64,000 nt of DNA from Bryoerythrophyllum caledonicum (taxonomy: Eukaryota; Streptophyta; Bryopsida; Pottiales; Pottiaceae): positions 17,860,990 to 17,924,989 of the forward strand of contig OZ020518.1 of assembly GCA_963971425.1 (NCBI GenBank), read 5' to 3'. Within the stretch, counting starts at the first letter, position 1, and every line of letters starts with the position of its first letter. The position numbers and the translations under genes are program-made. The notes beneath the pieces were generated by a model. It was not told where the DNA came from and searched no databases. It saw only the letters and a list, made by a program, of their open reading frames with translations. Below are positions 23,320 to 34,469 of the stretch, in pieces.

Positions 23320-23754
23320 TCAAGGAGCAGGGATGACCACATCCAAGCAGGTGATGGGTTTGAGCTGGAGCTCGCCGCCCAGGATCAACTGCACATACAA
23401 TCGGATCGCGAGACGGTTCGGCCCGCACTCGGGGCTGTTGCAGATGATATCAAGTCTGACCAGCACCCCGGTCGAACCGAGGATTCCCCGGAGCACGTCC
23501 GGGGGGAGCACGTAGACCACCGCCCCGGTGGTGAAGTACACCGGCCCGATCTTGCCCTGCAGGAACGTCAAGTCTATCCCCACGGTCTGCCCCACGTTCA
23601 CGAGGGTGCCCGTCACCTTGTCGCCAATCTTGATCACGGCGTCGATATCGCAAGTATTCACGAAGTCCACGTTCGAAGCGTGCGCGCCCGACGCGCCCGT
23701 TGCCACCAGCACCGCGGCCACCACCAGCAGCGCCGCCACCTTCGCAGCCATCAT
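23320..23754 (-). CDS. Small secreted four-cysteine protein of unknown function
   Basis: The 144-residue frame begins MMAAKVAALLVVAAVLVATG, a strong signal peptide probably cleaved after GAHA (about residue 27). The mature part of about 117 residues is rich in beta-forming residues (VNTCDIDAVIKIGDKVTG, VGQTVGIDL, GPVYFTTGAVVYVL) and has just four Cys (NTC, IIC, PEC, ITC), suggesting two disulphides in an all-beta extracellular fold. The frame also extends upstream to 24000, but I chose the Met at 23754 because the signal peptide starts there and a TATA-like box sits about 100 bases upstream. GC is clearly higher than around it, as for a real exon. I do not recognise the family. Single exon, TGA stop. 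Confidence 0.75.
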   Translation of the reverse strand: MMAAKVAALLVVAAVLVATGASGAHASNVDFVNTCDIDAVIKIGDKVTGTLVNVGQTVGIDLTFLQGKIGPVYFTTGAVVYVLPPDVLRGILGSTGVLVRLDIICNSPECGPNRLAIRLYVQLILGGELQLKPITCLDVVIPAP

Positions 23755-23850
23755 GAGAAGATGAGATGATATCAAACTGGAACAATGTGATCTAGGCGAT
23801 GGATATGTGGTGAAGTCGATGATTGTGGAGAATTCTTCCAGTTTCGCTTG

Positions 23851-23860
23851 ACTATATACT
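23851..23860 (-). promoter_or_regulatory. TATA-like box of the secreted-protein gene
   Basis: The minus strand reads GTAGTATATAGTC here, about 100 bases before the ATG at 23754, a reasonable distance for a plant TATA box with a short leader. Confidence 0.5.
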
Positions 23861-24075
23861 ACATATCTGAGTGAGATCATGAGATGCGTGAGAGGTCGCG
23901 TACTAACGTTGGATCCAACTCTGGGGAACCCATGCGAGCCAGGTGGGCGTCGTGTTGTGGAGGCGAGATCATGTGCATGAGCTGCATGAGCGATGTGCAC
24001 GTCGCGTTGATCCGTCGTTTTCTCGCACTTCGGCGCTCTGGCGAAGTCAATATATTATCTGAACAAATATCATAA

Positions 24076-25000
24076 AGTTTTTTATTTTAGAAAATGGTTT
24101 TGTTAATATAATCCTTTAAGACCAAACGTCCATTTTTGGGTCGTTTGGACACATCAGCTTCTATAGCAAGCGCTACAGGTCACCTTTGAGGATAATTTAG
24201 AGGCTGAGCAAGATGAGCATCTACTAGGACCGGCCCCATCAAAAACGATGGCATTAGTGAGCTACAGTGATTTTCATGAAGTGGGGTCGCAATGAAATGT
24301 ACCTTCTCTGTAGATGATGTTTTGCATGATCTATTACATTTGTGGATTCTCCCATACCTTGTGAGCTCAAAGGGCTAAATGTTGAATCCAATGGCTATAT
24401 TTGCCAATATAGATTGGCAATTTTTGGTACCATTGGCAATTTTTGAATTAATCTTTCTTTAGATGTAAAACCTGAATGCTATTCAAACATTTTGAGATTT
24501 TTTATATGTCCATTTTATTTCTTCGACAATGTGCTTTATTGTGGTGATGTAGTAGAACATGTTAGAATTTATTACATGAGTAGAGATGAGTTTATAAATT
24601 GGTGGAAGGGAGATAGCATAAATGTGAATGTGAAAACCTCCAATATAACAAACATAGTTGTTCTAAGTGCCATTGGATCAAAATCATTATGACTTGCTTC
24701 TCCGAATATAGCAACTATATGCCCCTGTTAGGTAAGGATTGGAGTGTGTTTGAAAAAATACTTGTCATGATGAATGTTTACACATGCACATGTGCCGGTT
24801 TACACATTGTAGTCCGTTTTAGTGTCGGTTTCATTTCTAATTATCTCTCTTCCTGATTTTATCAATTTTTTCTTCTTTAACCTTGTTTGTGATTTTCTTA
24901 TATTAATAACTCTCTGCTATGGTAGATTTTGCACTGTATGGAGTAGTTATAATTTCTTTTTTATTTGTTTTTTTGAATTGAAAAGGTGGGTGCAAACTCA
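24076..25000. other. AT-rich stretch with a dispersed repeat
   Basis: No gene. The part 24116-24380 (AGACCAAACGTCC, GCTACAGGTCACC, GATGAGCATCTACTAGG, GTGGATTCTCC) shares phrases in order with 31140-31265 and with 25480-25780, so it is a dispersed repeat of unknown class. Confidence 0.5.
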
Positions 25001-25139
25001 CACTACTAGAATTGAGGGGTCTAAGCAATGTCATAAGCAGACCCTTGCTGTTGCTAAATGTAATTTTTTTTTATAACAGCAACTTTATCAACACGGGGTC
25101 TATTTATGACGTTGCTTAGTCCCCTCAATTCTAGTAGTG
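25001..25139. mobile_element. 139-bp CACTA-type mini-element
   Basis: Ends are CACTACTAGAATTGAGGGG and its exact inverse CCCCTCAATTCTAGTAGTG, flanked by TCA at 24998-25000 and 25140-25142. The interior has the pair GGGTCTAAGCAATGTCATAA and ATGACGTTGCTTAGTCCCC. It is a second CACTA-type family, distinct from the one at 20880 but with the same TAAGCAA(C/T)G motif inside. Confidence 0.88.
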
Positions 25140-25142
25140 TCA

Positions 25143-26429
25143 CTTCACGAAGACGTGCTGCTCATCCAACCAGTGAAGGGTCAGAGGGCAATCTGTATTC
25201 TCTCTTTTTAATCAAAGGGACAAGTTTGAAGCTACGCAGTGAGGCGTGCTTATGCCACTCATCAACACATGGACATGACTAGCAAGGACACGATTTCCTC
25301 ATTCGGCCATACAACTCACCGCCCAGATGTCAATTATTTCAATACTAACGACCGAACATGAAGCACAAGAGATCATGTAATTAAAAAAATAAATTATATA
25401 TGTATAATATTTTTAATTTTTAATTTTTAATTTTAATTTATTTTTCAGAAACTCTGGATTCTTGCTTGGGCTGGCATGAATTTATAACCCTTTGACGCAA
25501 GGTCAATTTTGGTGCTTTTGTTGATTTAACTCTTTCCACAAATGGCCATTGTCACTCTTGTCTTTGGAACGGATTTAGAGCTACTCATTAGCTTTCCAAA
25601 GGATTTGTATGACCTCCAATCGATGCAAGCATTGGCAAACTCAGTGATTTTTTTGGAGTGGGAGTGATTACTGTGGAGTGGGGTTGTAATCAAATGTATA
25701 TGTTATGTGTATGATGTTCTGCATATTCTATTATGCTTGTAGATTCTCCTAGGCCCTTGTGGTCCACTTAGGCATTACAGGGTTAATAAGGGAAGATGAT
25801 CCAAACCCATCCATTGACCTAAAACCACCAACCTTTATGCCCTTCCTAGATTTTAAAGAAGAAATGTAGGTTGTCATTACATGGCGTATGCATAGATTAA
25901 TGAATTTGTAAGTGAAGTAATGAAAGCCTGCATAAATCTAATAAATACAAAGAAGTTTTGTGGTCTTAGGCTAATAGGAGAGAAAATATTGATTAACTGA
26001 TTATAAATGTATCATGTGAGTACATGCTCTTTAGAAATACTTTTTGCCTCTATCTCTAAGGTAAAAACATTAATATTTGATGTAGATGAAATTTTGGAGA
26101 CGGTTTCTCAGAATATGGTATGAAATACAATGGCAACTAGAAATAGTTGTACAAGAGGAGCTTCTTTAGAAAATTAGCTACCAAATCTTCATAAACTCTC
26201 ATAAAATAGCAACACAACCACAAGCGCGTATACTTGCAACAAGTATAAAACACAAAGTTTCCAATGAAAATACGAACTAGAAAAATATATAATAATTCAA
26301 ATGCACAACTAGCCTATACGATTTTTTACGGTCAAACTGATTCTATTGTATATTAACTTTAGAAACCAAGACTAAAGATTACTAAACACCTTTACAACTC
26401 AATGATTCAACTCATAAACACTCACAATC
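25143..26429. other. No gene seen
   Basis: AT-rich DNA with a run TTTTTAATTTTTAATTTTTAA near 25410 and part of the dispersed repeat noted at 24116 (about 25480-25780). The right part borders a Tc1 remnant. Confidence 0.4.
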
Positions 26430-27120
26430 ACTACTATCATGTGTAGCCACCTCTTGCTTGGTAGACATCAAGAGCTCTTTCATGCGTAGAGCGTATCAAC
26501 TTAATTACATTAGGCTCTATATTGTACCAAATTTCTTGGATCTTCTTCCATAAGTCACTTTTACCAATAGGTTTCCTTTTAGACCTTCTTAGACGACGAA
26601 TCGACGATCTACTTTGTTCCAAAGATGTTCAATTGGATTGAAGTCAGGTGATTGTGGAGGATGTCTAGTTAGCTGAAATTTTTTAGCACGCACCCAAACT
26701 ATAACATAATGTGCAGTATGCTTTGGGTCATTGTAATGTTGGAAAATAACCTCATCATCTTCTAAACCTTACATATGTATAGTGCCAACAAGTTCTATCT
26801 CTAAAATATTGCAATATACATATTTATCCATCTTTCCTTCAATTAGATGAAGCTTGTCAACTTCTTCCCAACTCATACAACCCCTAACCATTATGTTCCC
26901 CCTTGGTTGATTGTAAATTGTACATGCTGATTTAAAAGACATTCTCCACTCTTTCTCCAACTCCTCTAATGTCCATCTAAGCCAAAAAGATTGAATTTGG
27001 ACTCATAAAAAAAATGACATGAGCCCCAAACTCCCAATTTGTATGTTTGCACTTCTTTGCCCATTGCAAACGACGTGCTCCATGTTTCTTTGTCAAAAGT
27101 GACTTTTTGGTCTTCACACA
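26430..27120 (-). pseudogene. Second Tc1-like transposase remnant (DD34E type)
   Basis: On the minus strand and across frames: KKSLLTKKHGARRLQWAKK, then a stretch where the first Asp block should be (FFMSPNSIFLA), NIMVRGCMSWEEVDKLHLIE, FQHYNDPKHTAHYV and HPPQSPDFNPIEHLW. The second catalytic Asp of the NDPKH block is replaced by Tyr. The Glu is kept, with 34 residues between the two sites. Frameshifts and stops abound. It is a different lineage from the transposase at 18128 (NDPKH type rather than GAPVH type) and closer to that at 44225. Confidence 0.8.
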
Positions 27121-27129
27121 TTGTCGGAA

Positions 27130-30100
27130 CCTACTAGTTTTTAAAAAGTTGTCGTTTTAGTATAAGTCAAGGGGAGAATGGGCGGTGTTTTTCGGAAATT
27201 AGGAACACCTCCATTGTAAATAGATGGTTTTACTTAAAACTATTGTAAGTCCTCGTTGCCTAAAACCGGAAACCATAAAACCGCTAAGGAAAAATCCGGA
27301 CATCGGTGACTAGAAACCGGGCTCGAACGGTTATGACTAGAATGAGGATCTAACGGTCAGAACCGGAACCGGGTCTAACGGAAATAACCGGACGCAGGTT
27401 CGGATTCAGGTTATGATTACCAGACTGAGAATAAATAGTTAATCCCAGGGTTCTTCCTCTCATTTTTCTTAGAGAGTTTTCGGTTGGTTAGAGGCAAGCG
27501 AACGAGCATGGGAAGCTCGGAGTTGTGCGCGGAGGTATTCGTAGCCAGGTTTGCTACCGTGTGTAGGTTAAGATCAGGAAGTGCGGGATAGGGTTTGAGT
27601 GCGGATTTATTTGCGAGTCTGGGGAAAGACGAGGGTTCGAATTCAGTCGAGGGTTGCAGAGATGACGCTTAAAAAGGCGACCAACTGGCAACAGTAGGGC
27701 AGCGACAAAGGCGATCGTGAACCTCCGAACTGTGGTCCCGCTGATTTCTGAATCTGAGCGCGACCGGAAGGCGCTGGACGCGGACTTGAAGAGGATAGGC
27801 TGTTTTGGATTGCGGGAGCGTCCGTGGGGTTTCAGGGACGATGTTATGGTCCGGGACTCCGGGAGCTGATCGAGGGGGTCTCCAACGAATTTGAGGTCAC
27901 CATCCGAAGGAGGCCGGAGAAGTAGACCACGGCAATCTAGAGCGTCGTGTACAGGTTCTCCACGTGAGGAGAAGGTATGTGCTCTCGTAGGAAATCTTTT
28001 ATAGATGGGAAGTTTACCTAGAAGGCAGTTCTGTAGGATGGGCTGACCATGGCGGATTGTAAGGATCCGAGAGTAAAGAGGATGATGGAATTCCTACTTC
28101 CGATCTTGTATCCGGATAGGGCCACCAAGATAACCACCACATTAGCCAAAACAATATGGGGAGCATAGACGGGTGAGCGACCAATAGCGTGGGGTGAGAT
28201 AGTTGGGGAATTAATAGGAAAGTTTCTAACCGGATTGGACAAGGTGCGATCTACCCCAATCTCTTCATTCATGTATCACCTCTACTAGCATGAGGACCTG
28301 CTACGTGACAACTAGAAGACCGCCTATGAGACGACCAAGGTGTTGGCGAGCCTCGATTGGTATGATGCGGAACCTGAACAGGAACCGGATTCGGATTCCT
28401 CCAAAGACAACGCTCAACCGGCATCAGCTAGCGCAAGGAAGAAGAGGAAGCAGACCGAGAGGTGCAACACCACACCTCCGATCCGCAAGAAGAAGGTCAG
28501 CAATGAAAGGGAAGACGACGATCCTCTCGACATTATCACGGAGGGTACGAGAAGGCCAAAAATAACTACAAGCGGATCGAAGTGATCCTGGCTCAGGCGT
28601 GCCGGATTGCAGGAGACGTGGAACCAGATGAACTGTGCGGACATCTAGAGAGAAACCTACAACCCCGCAACGTGCAGGAGTTGGAGACTCATCTCGTCTC
28701 CTTGGAGAACCGGAACATGAAGATGAAGACGGCGATGGAGAAGAAGGAGGAAGAGGTGGCTACGACAATGGGGAGGGCTAATGCTTCCACGATTGCCTTG
28801 ACCCGTGTCACGGAGTTCATGCAACACCCGAGCGACATGTTGCTGAACGCGAGGTTGTTCAACAAGGGATTCGACGAAGCCCGGAAACTCTCTGGTCCGG
28901 AAGCAAAGAAGCTCGTTGGGGTGCTGGTGGAGTACCACGCGAAATGGAGAAGGTATTGGAGGAGTGCCGGAAGATCCACGCAGGGATCTTCCACGACATT
29001 GGAAAAGGTAAGCGGAAGGTCTCTCCCGACTCAAAGCCGGCGGACGCGCTTCCGGGATTGCTTACAGAATCGGAACCGGAAGCCGGATTCTAAACTCCCG
29101 GTCCGGAATCCAAGAAGCGGAAGGACAAGCCTCCACCTGTAAGTGAGCTGAAGGTGGAGGATCAAAAGGGGAAGAAGAGCAAGGTAGAGGATGATACTCT
29201 AGATTCCCGGGTGTCCAAGAGGCGGACCATCTCCATTTCCGAGAGGGCAACTCCCATGCGGCTAATACGGTCAGCTTTGCGGACTGTCACTCGGGACGTG
29301 GTCGAGAAGACGCCCACAAGCAATCAGATCGAGGTACAGAAGCCGGCAGACAAAGAAGACGAGGAAGAAGCGGCATCGCCCCAAGTCGGAACTTCAACGG
29401 TGAAGCTTTCGCATTCGTCGGAGGAGGACGAAGATTAGGATCAGGAAGACAAGGACTAGGGCCAAGCCTTGTTTTGTGCTCGAGGAACTAGCCGTAGGAA
29501 GTTAGAAGTCTAGAGGTAGGGTCAAACGGTCACGGCGGTGACTCGGTAATTACAGTTTTTACCCGGAACCGGAATTTGTTCCGAGAAAGGTGGATCTGAT
29601 CTGTAACTTTCTGATTTTGTCTGTGGTAGTTAAAAAATGACAGGACAGCTATAAAGGGCCGTTTTGCCGATGGGTAGGTGGACATTGTAGGAATGAGGTG
29701 TCCACGATGCTCATCGTGGGGTTTCCGGATTTTGCTCCCCAAAGGAGTGTATTTAATTGTTAGTTGCGAGGCTGTTAGGGTCTCGCTAGTTGATCTAATC
29801 GTGAGAGCGTTGGGGGATTGCGGACCCGGGCTACTTGAATTTTGGTGTGTAAGTCGGACGCCTTGCATGCCCCCACTGCATCTAGAATCCGGTTCTCGTT
29901 ATTCTAACATTAGGAAGTGGGTTTGCAAGCACCCATCTGCGGGGCACCGTTCCCTACAAGTTGTATGAGATGCGCTGCCCACTTTTATGTTTAGTTTACA
30001 TCTTTAATCTTGACACCTTTCTATCTCTTTTCGTGTGAGCTCCGAAGTAGTCTTGTCACGGACATCCCTCACTTAGGAATGACTGAGTAATCTTTGGAAG

Positions 30101-30770
30101 CCTGGATTATAGTGGAGATGAGAAGTGAGGGATCCGGATCTCTTTGGAATTCCGCGAGAGGGTTGGAAACCGTAATTGTTCAGAATCGGATCTAGATTCT
30201 CTAGGAATCATGTCGTTGTAGTAATCAAAGGGTTGGAATACCTCTTGTGTGATCGGCTACCCGACAGCGTCCCTACAGTTGTGAGGAGGTAGTCACCACC
30301 CTGGTGCGTGTGTTTCTTAATATGTGTAGGAGTTGTTAGAATTGATAGTGGAGTCTTTCGCCACTCTAATCTACGAGTGGAGAGTTTTGTACACCATCCC
30401 TCTCCAAATAGGACGTGTCCTCTGATAACTAACGTCATGAGGAAAAATTAGAATTGATTACTATTGTGTGTGGCTTTATATTCCCGAATCCGGATTCGTA
30501 ACCGGAAACAGGAAGTGAGGAGAGGCAACCCAGATAACCGGAAAGGTGAGGTGACCGGATTGGGCCTCATTGAATAAGAAGAATAAGAGGGAGAGTAGAA
30601 GGAGTAATAACCGGATTGTCCTAACCTAGCTAGCTTCACCTGAATCCTTGGAACGATACACAAGCCACCACTTGGGGTGTTTTGGGCACTTAAAACACTC
30701 AAGGGGATGCACTTGTAACAACCGTATTCTGACACACATGTTCTCAACTCTTGCCATATGTTGATTATCA
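27130..30770. mobile_element. GC-richer CCGGA-studded region, probable decayed retroelement
   Basis: Base composition jumps here and the motif CCGGA/AACCGG is everywhere (for example 27265-27410, 28375-28400, 30495-30610), unlike the flanks. The centre holds a broken gag-like frame. The outer parts look like leader or long-terminal-repeat sequence, but I could not pair direct repeats or a clear primer-binding site by eye, so the class is inference. Confidence 0.4.
27690..29440 (+). pseudogene. Decayed hydrophilic gag-like frame, unrecognised family
   Basis: Pieces in different frames are NLRTVVPLISESERDRKALD near 27730, an acidic-basic part with ARKKRKQ near 28440, a helical stretch ACRIAGDVEPDELCGHLERN to EFMQHPSDMLLNARLFNKG (28600-28870), and a tail with KKRKDK and GKKSKVEDD ending EEDED near 29438. 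Frame shifts occur near 28560 and 28960, with a stop near 29092. Strong coiled-coil character and nuclear-type basic clusters are visible, with no catalytic motif. It could be a gag-like protein of a retrotransposon or a lineage-specific host protein. I do not recognise the family. Confidence 0.4.
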
Positions 30771-31139
30771 GACTTTTAGGAGCTATAGCAAATCACCAAA
30801 GGCCTCTCCAAATCTTACCAAAAAAATCCAAAACAAAAAGCCTCACAAGTGCATTTGTAATGAGAAGATAGTGGTGTAAACAACTTATGTGCATATTAAG
30901 TTGTACACACCCCTTCATGATTTTTGAATGTATAATCTCTACAAGTGGCATATTTTGAGGAAGTCAATGTTAATTAGTTGCCATGAGGTGTAGTAATCAA
31001 AGCTAGCCCAAAAAATCTCTTACCAACCCACCAACTATGCTATAATCAACACCTACTAGAGAGATGCTTCACTCTCTGGACACTTTTGGTCGCCACTGTA
31101 TATAATCCAGGAAATGTGTGTTCATGTGCCTGCAGAAGC

Positions 31140-31265
31140 TTAATCCTTTAAGGATGAGCAACTCATTTCCGGTCGTTTCCGCACGATAATCTCAATAGCA
31201 ACTGCTACACGCCACCTCTATGAAAGACTTAAACTATGAAACAGAGGTGGAGGAAGATGGGCATC
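31140..31265. repeat. Dispersed repeat shared with 24116-24250
   Basis: AATCCTTTAAGGATGAGC, CAACTGCTACACGCCACC and GAGGAAGATGGGCATCTA match the order of phrases at 24106-24230. Class unknown. Confidence 0.5.
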
Positions 31266-31329
31266 TATTGAAACAATTGCCACAAAAATTGGTGCAAGCA
31301 TCCGCAATTCTGATTCAGCTAATCCACGA

Positions 31330-31860
31330 CAATGATTTCCGTAAATCTCTGTCGTAAATTTTCTGGAGCGGTTGAATGTATCAAGTGTGTTGATCGAACT
31401 CTACAAAAATCACTGGATGCAGGTAATTGTGCAAACGCAAGACAATACCGATGTGAAGTCTGCGGCACGAGTACTTGGACGAGCCGTAATCTCGAAGATG
31501 GACATGTTTCCATTTTATTTTGTGGCCTGTGAATGAGAATGGCGAGGATACTGGCTGGGAAAAGCTAATGAACTTAGGCATTTTGAAGGCTAGATGTAAC
31601 TTCGTAGTATCAGCGAGCTACAAATATGGCTGCACGTTTGACGATCACCCAGCCATATATGAGCTTGCCATTTTTTACAGTCTTAAACTACATACGCCTC
31701 GTTTTGACAGTCGTGTCAAGGATGTTCCGAAAGAGCCAAGTGGATATATTCCCTGACACCAGCTTTTTCGAGATGACCGATCACATCTTCACACTGGTGC
31801 CGTTGGATAACTTGAAGAAGATTGAGGAACAGTTGGTAGCAATGATCTACGGTTGGTGAG
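31330..31860 (+). pseudogene. Unrecognised coding fragment
   Basis: Three frame pieces have normal amino-acid texture: one at 31430-31510 with CEVCGTSTWTSRNLEDGH; ENGEDTGWEKLMNLGILKAR to FDSRVKDVPKEPSGYIP (31527-31755); and, one frame over and overlapping the end, PDTSFFEMTDHIFTLVPLDN to EEQLVAMIYGW, stop at 31859. A frame change near 31750 joins the latter two. It lies 80 bases before the Harbinger element. I do not recognise the protein. It may be a host gene fragment left of the insertion. Confidence 0.4.
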
Positions 31861-32465
31861 AGATCTCAGGTAAATATGGAACTCATAAGATATGTAATTG
31901 GATTCTTTTCGCATTCCATTCTTTTGGTGCAAACTCAGGGCCTCTTTACACTAGAGGCGAGAGGCTGTGAGGAGAGAATTTCAACCAATGGGAGGCGTAG
32001 GAACTGAGAAGACCAAAGAATGTCACTTTACACACGATTTTTTCAGCCCTACGGATGAAAGGACGAGAAAATGACAAGGACAACACTTTTGTCCTTCGTG
32101 GCAGCAAAAAGGCACATTTTTCAAGGCCCCTGGATTTTTCGTCAAACCCACCTGAAGAGGTGGGCCTGACGCAAAATCCGGGAGGCCGTTTGGCCAAAAT
32201 TCTCACAGCCAATCATTTTTATTTTTTTAAGAATATTTCAGAACGGCCACTTTTACTAACGGCCAGTTTTTTGACCCGTTTTCTACCCAACGGCTATTAC
32301 TATTCATTCCCAATTGTCCTCCTTAAAGACAGCTCCTTGATCATTTGAAATCATTTTTTTCTTTTTCCTCATATGTGACTAGGAAGTGGTACAGGTTTGC
32401 TTGTTTTTTGAGGTTTTTTTGCCCATTTTTTTTGCCCAATTTTTTTTTGCCTTGTGTTCATTGCA

Positions 32466-34357
32466 ATGGAAGGCTACTCTCAAGATGGGGAATTCTTGCA
32501 ATCTCAAGGACTAGCATGGAGTCAAAATTTGCCTTGGATGAGCTATTCTCAACCCCAATTTCAACCCATTTCTCCTCAAATGCATGTTTGAAATTTTGAA
32601 CATTTTAGTGCTGGTAGTGCTAGATATTTTATGACTCTTGGAATGCCTCGTTGTAATCGTTCAGATTTGCAACCATCAAGTGAGGAAGTGGCACCGAGTG
32701 AAAATGCAAGGAATTCTCTAATGAATGTGAAGGAGGAAGAGGCAATCCAGGCTGCACCAAAGGCACTACACTGAAAGGATATACCTACACCAAAGAAGAG
32801 AGGACGGCCGTCATAAGGAGGAAAAACAAGTGCTCCGGCAAAGAAGAAGATATCAGAGAAGACAACAAAAAAAGGCATCAAAGGAAGTGGTGAGTTTGGT
32901 TGGTTCAGATTCGGAAGAAGAAGGATCCACTCGGAAGTGACGAGATTACGAGGTCGAAACCTTGATATCAATTTGGGGAGAAATGGAAGAAGAATTTTCA
33001 AGATGTGCAAAAAAACAAGGTTTCTGTGTGTGTATTTTTTCCTTCTATAAAGTTTTGTGTTATTTCATACCCATATGTACACTTAAATTTTTTTCAAAAA
33101 AAGTTGTACATTTTACAAAAATTATAACCGTAAGATTTTTGCATATAAATTTTTTTGGATTTTTTAATAAAAAAATCAAATTTCAGATTTGGCCAATTTG
33201 GTTTTTTACACATGCACGAGTAGAATTCCAAACATCAAGCTGATCAAACCATTTGCAATCTTGGTGCCTATCCGAACCTGAAATTTCATTGGCTCTCTTA
33301 TCATTCTTGTATTCGGCATAAATCACCTTGTACTTCTTGCATGATTCCCATGAGCGGTCAAAGCCTCGAATTGCAGCCACCATTCTTGCTTGCAATTTCA
33401 ACCATGTATTAATCCCTGAATTTTCATAGTAATACACATTGGTACATTCATATACAAACACATGGAAGTGAAATGATCCTTAAAATGTCAAAAAAACAAC
33501 CGGGAGGGCCTCATTTCGGGACCTAAAGATTGAGGGCAGCATAATAAAAGGGTAGGAAAGTCAAATTGTCACACAAAGGGGGGGAGAGAAGGTTGGTGGT
33601 ATACTTCTCAAGGTATTCCCCTTCCTTAAGAAGAGGTCCACGGTTCAAACCCCTATGGCCGCGCCCTTTAACGAGGCTCAAATTGGCCAAATCTGAAATT
33701 TTAGATTTAGCCGGTGGCAAGTGCCCTCCCCCCAAATTCCCCCATTGAGCCTCGTTAAAGGACGCAGCCATAGGGGTTTGAACCGTGGACCTCTTCTTAA
33801 GGAAGGGGAATACCTTGAGAAGTATACCACCAACCTTCTCTCCCCCCCTTTGTGTGACAATTTGACTTTCCTACCCTTTTATTATGCTGCCCTCAATCTT
33901 TAGGTCCCGAAATGAGGCCCTCCTGGTTGTTTTTTTGACATTTTAAGGATCATTTCACTTCCATGTGTTTGTATATGAATGTACCAATGTGTATTACTAT
34001 GAAAATTCAGGGATTAATACATGGTTGAAATTACAAGCAAGAATGGTGGCTGCAATTCGAGGCTTTGACCGCTCATGGGAATCATGCAAGAAGTACAAGG
34101 TGATTTATGCCGAATACAAGAATGATAAGAGAGCCAATGAAATTTCAGGTTCGGATAGGCACCAAGATTGCAAATGGTTTGATCAGCTTGATGTTTGGAA
34201 TTCTACTCGTGCATGGGTAAAAAACCAAATTCCAACATGTGCCGCAGAAGGTGAAGATGAAACGATGAAGACAAAGCACCATCAGAATTGCAAGACCGTG
34301 AGGTTACTCCAAAGTAAGAGAAGAAGAAGAAGAAATTTCAAGACAATTTGGAAGTGA
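32466..34357 (+). pseudogene. Harbinger ORF1: AT-hook and Myb/SANT-like DNA-binding protein
   Basis: The first exon begins MEGYSQDGEFLQSQGLAWSQ (32466), is Gln/Ser/Pro-rich, and contains PKKRGRPS, an AT-hook, near 32790. It continues to RDYEVETLISIWGEMEEEF near 33000, the first helices of a Myb/SANT-like domain. After a likely intron the domain resumes at about 34010 with NTWLKLQARMVAAIRGFDRS, WESCKKYKVIYAEYKNDK and WFDQLDVWNST, ending at 34357 with a KRRRRR tail. In active elements this protein binds the terminal repeats and brings the nuclease into the nucleus. In-frame stops (near 32590, 32772 and 32817) show decay. The presumed intron contains an inverted copy of the second exon. Confidence 0.8.
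33195..34231. repeat. 1-kb palindrome with 487-bp arms
   Basis: Arms 33195-33681 and 33745-34231 are of equal length and almost identical; the few differences I see are a G/A in CAACC(G/A)GGAGGG, CGCGCC/TGCGTC-type changes near the centre and C/W at the protein level. The spacer is 63 bp. Each arm carries the second Myb/SANT exon, in opposite directions. The left arm alone is also bounded by a short inverted pair (AATTTCAGATTTGGCC at 33178 and GGCCAAATCTGAAATT near 33684), suggesting the breakpoints of the inverting event. Confidence 0.9.
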
Positions 34358-34469
34358 TCTTAGAGAAGGTTGTCTCCAATTCTACTAGCTTTCTCACAAC
34401 CTTCCAAGAAGCACGACTTTATTGAAAAACATGAATAGGCATATGGGAGCCATTCTAGAAAAATTGTAG

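Noticed and set aside
28657..29034. Minus-strand frames opposite the gag-like frame
   Set aside because: The plus strand has more natural composition and continuity; the minus-strand frames are reverse-complement shadows.
33523..33903. Matching frames of about 60-82 residues on both strands
   Set aside because: They are produced by the two arms of the palindrome and contain no known domain.
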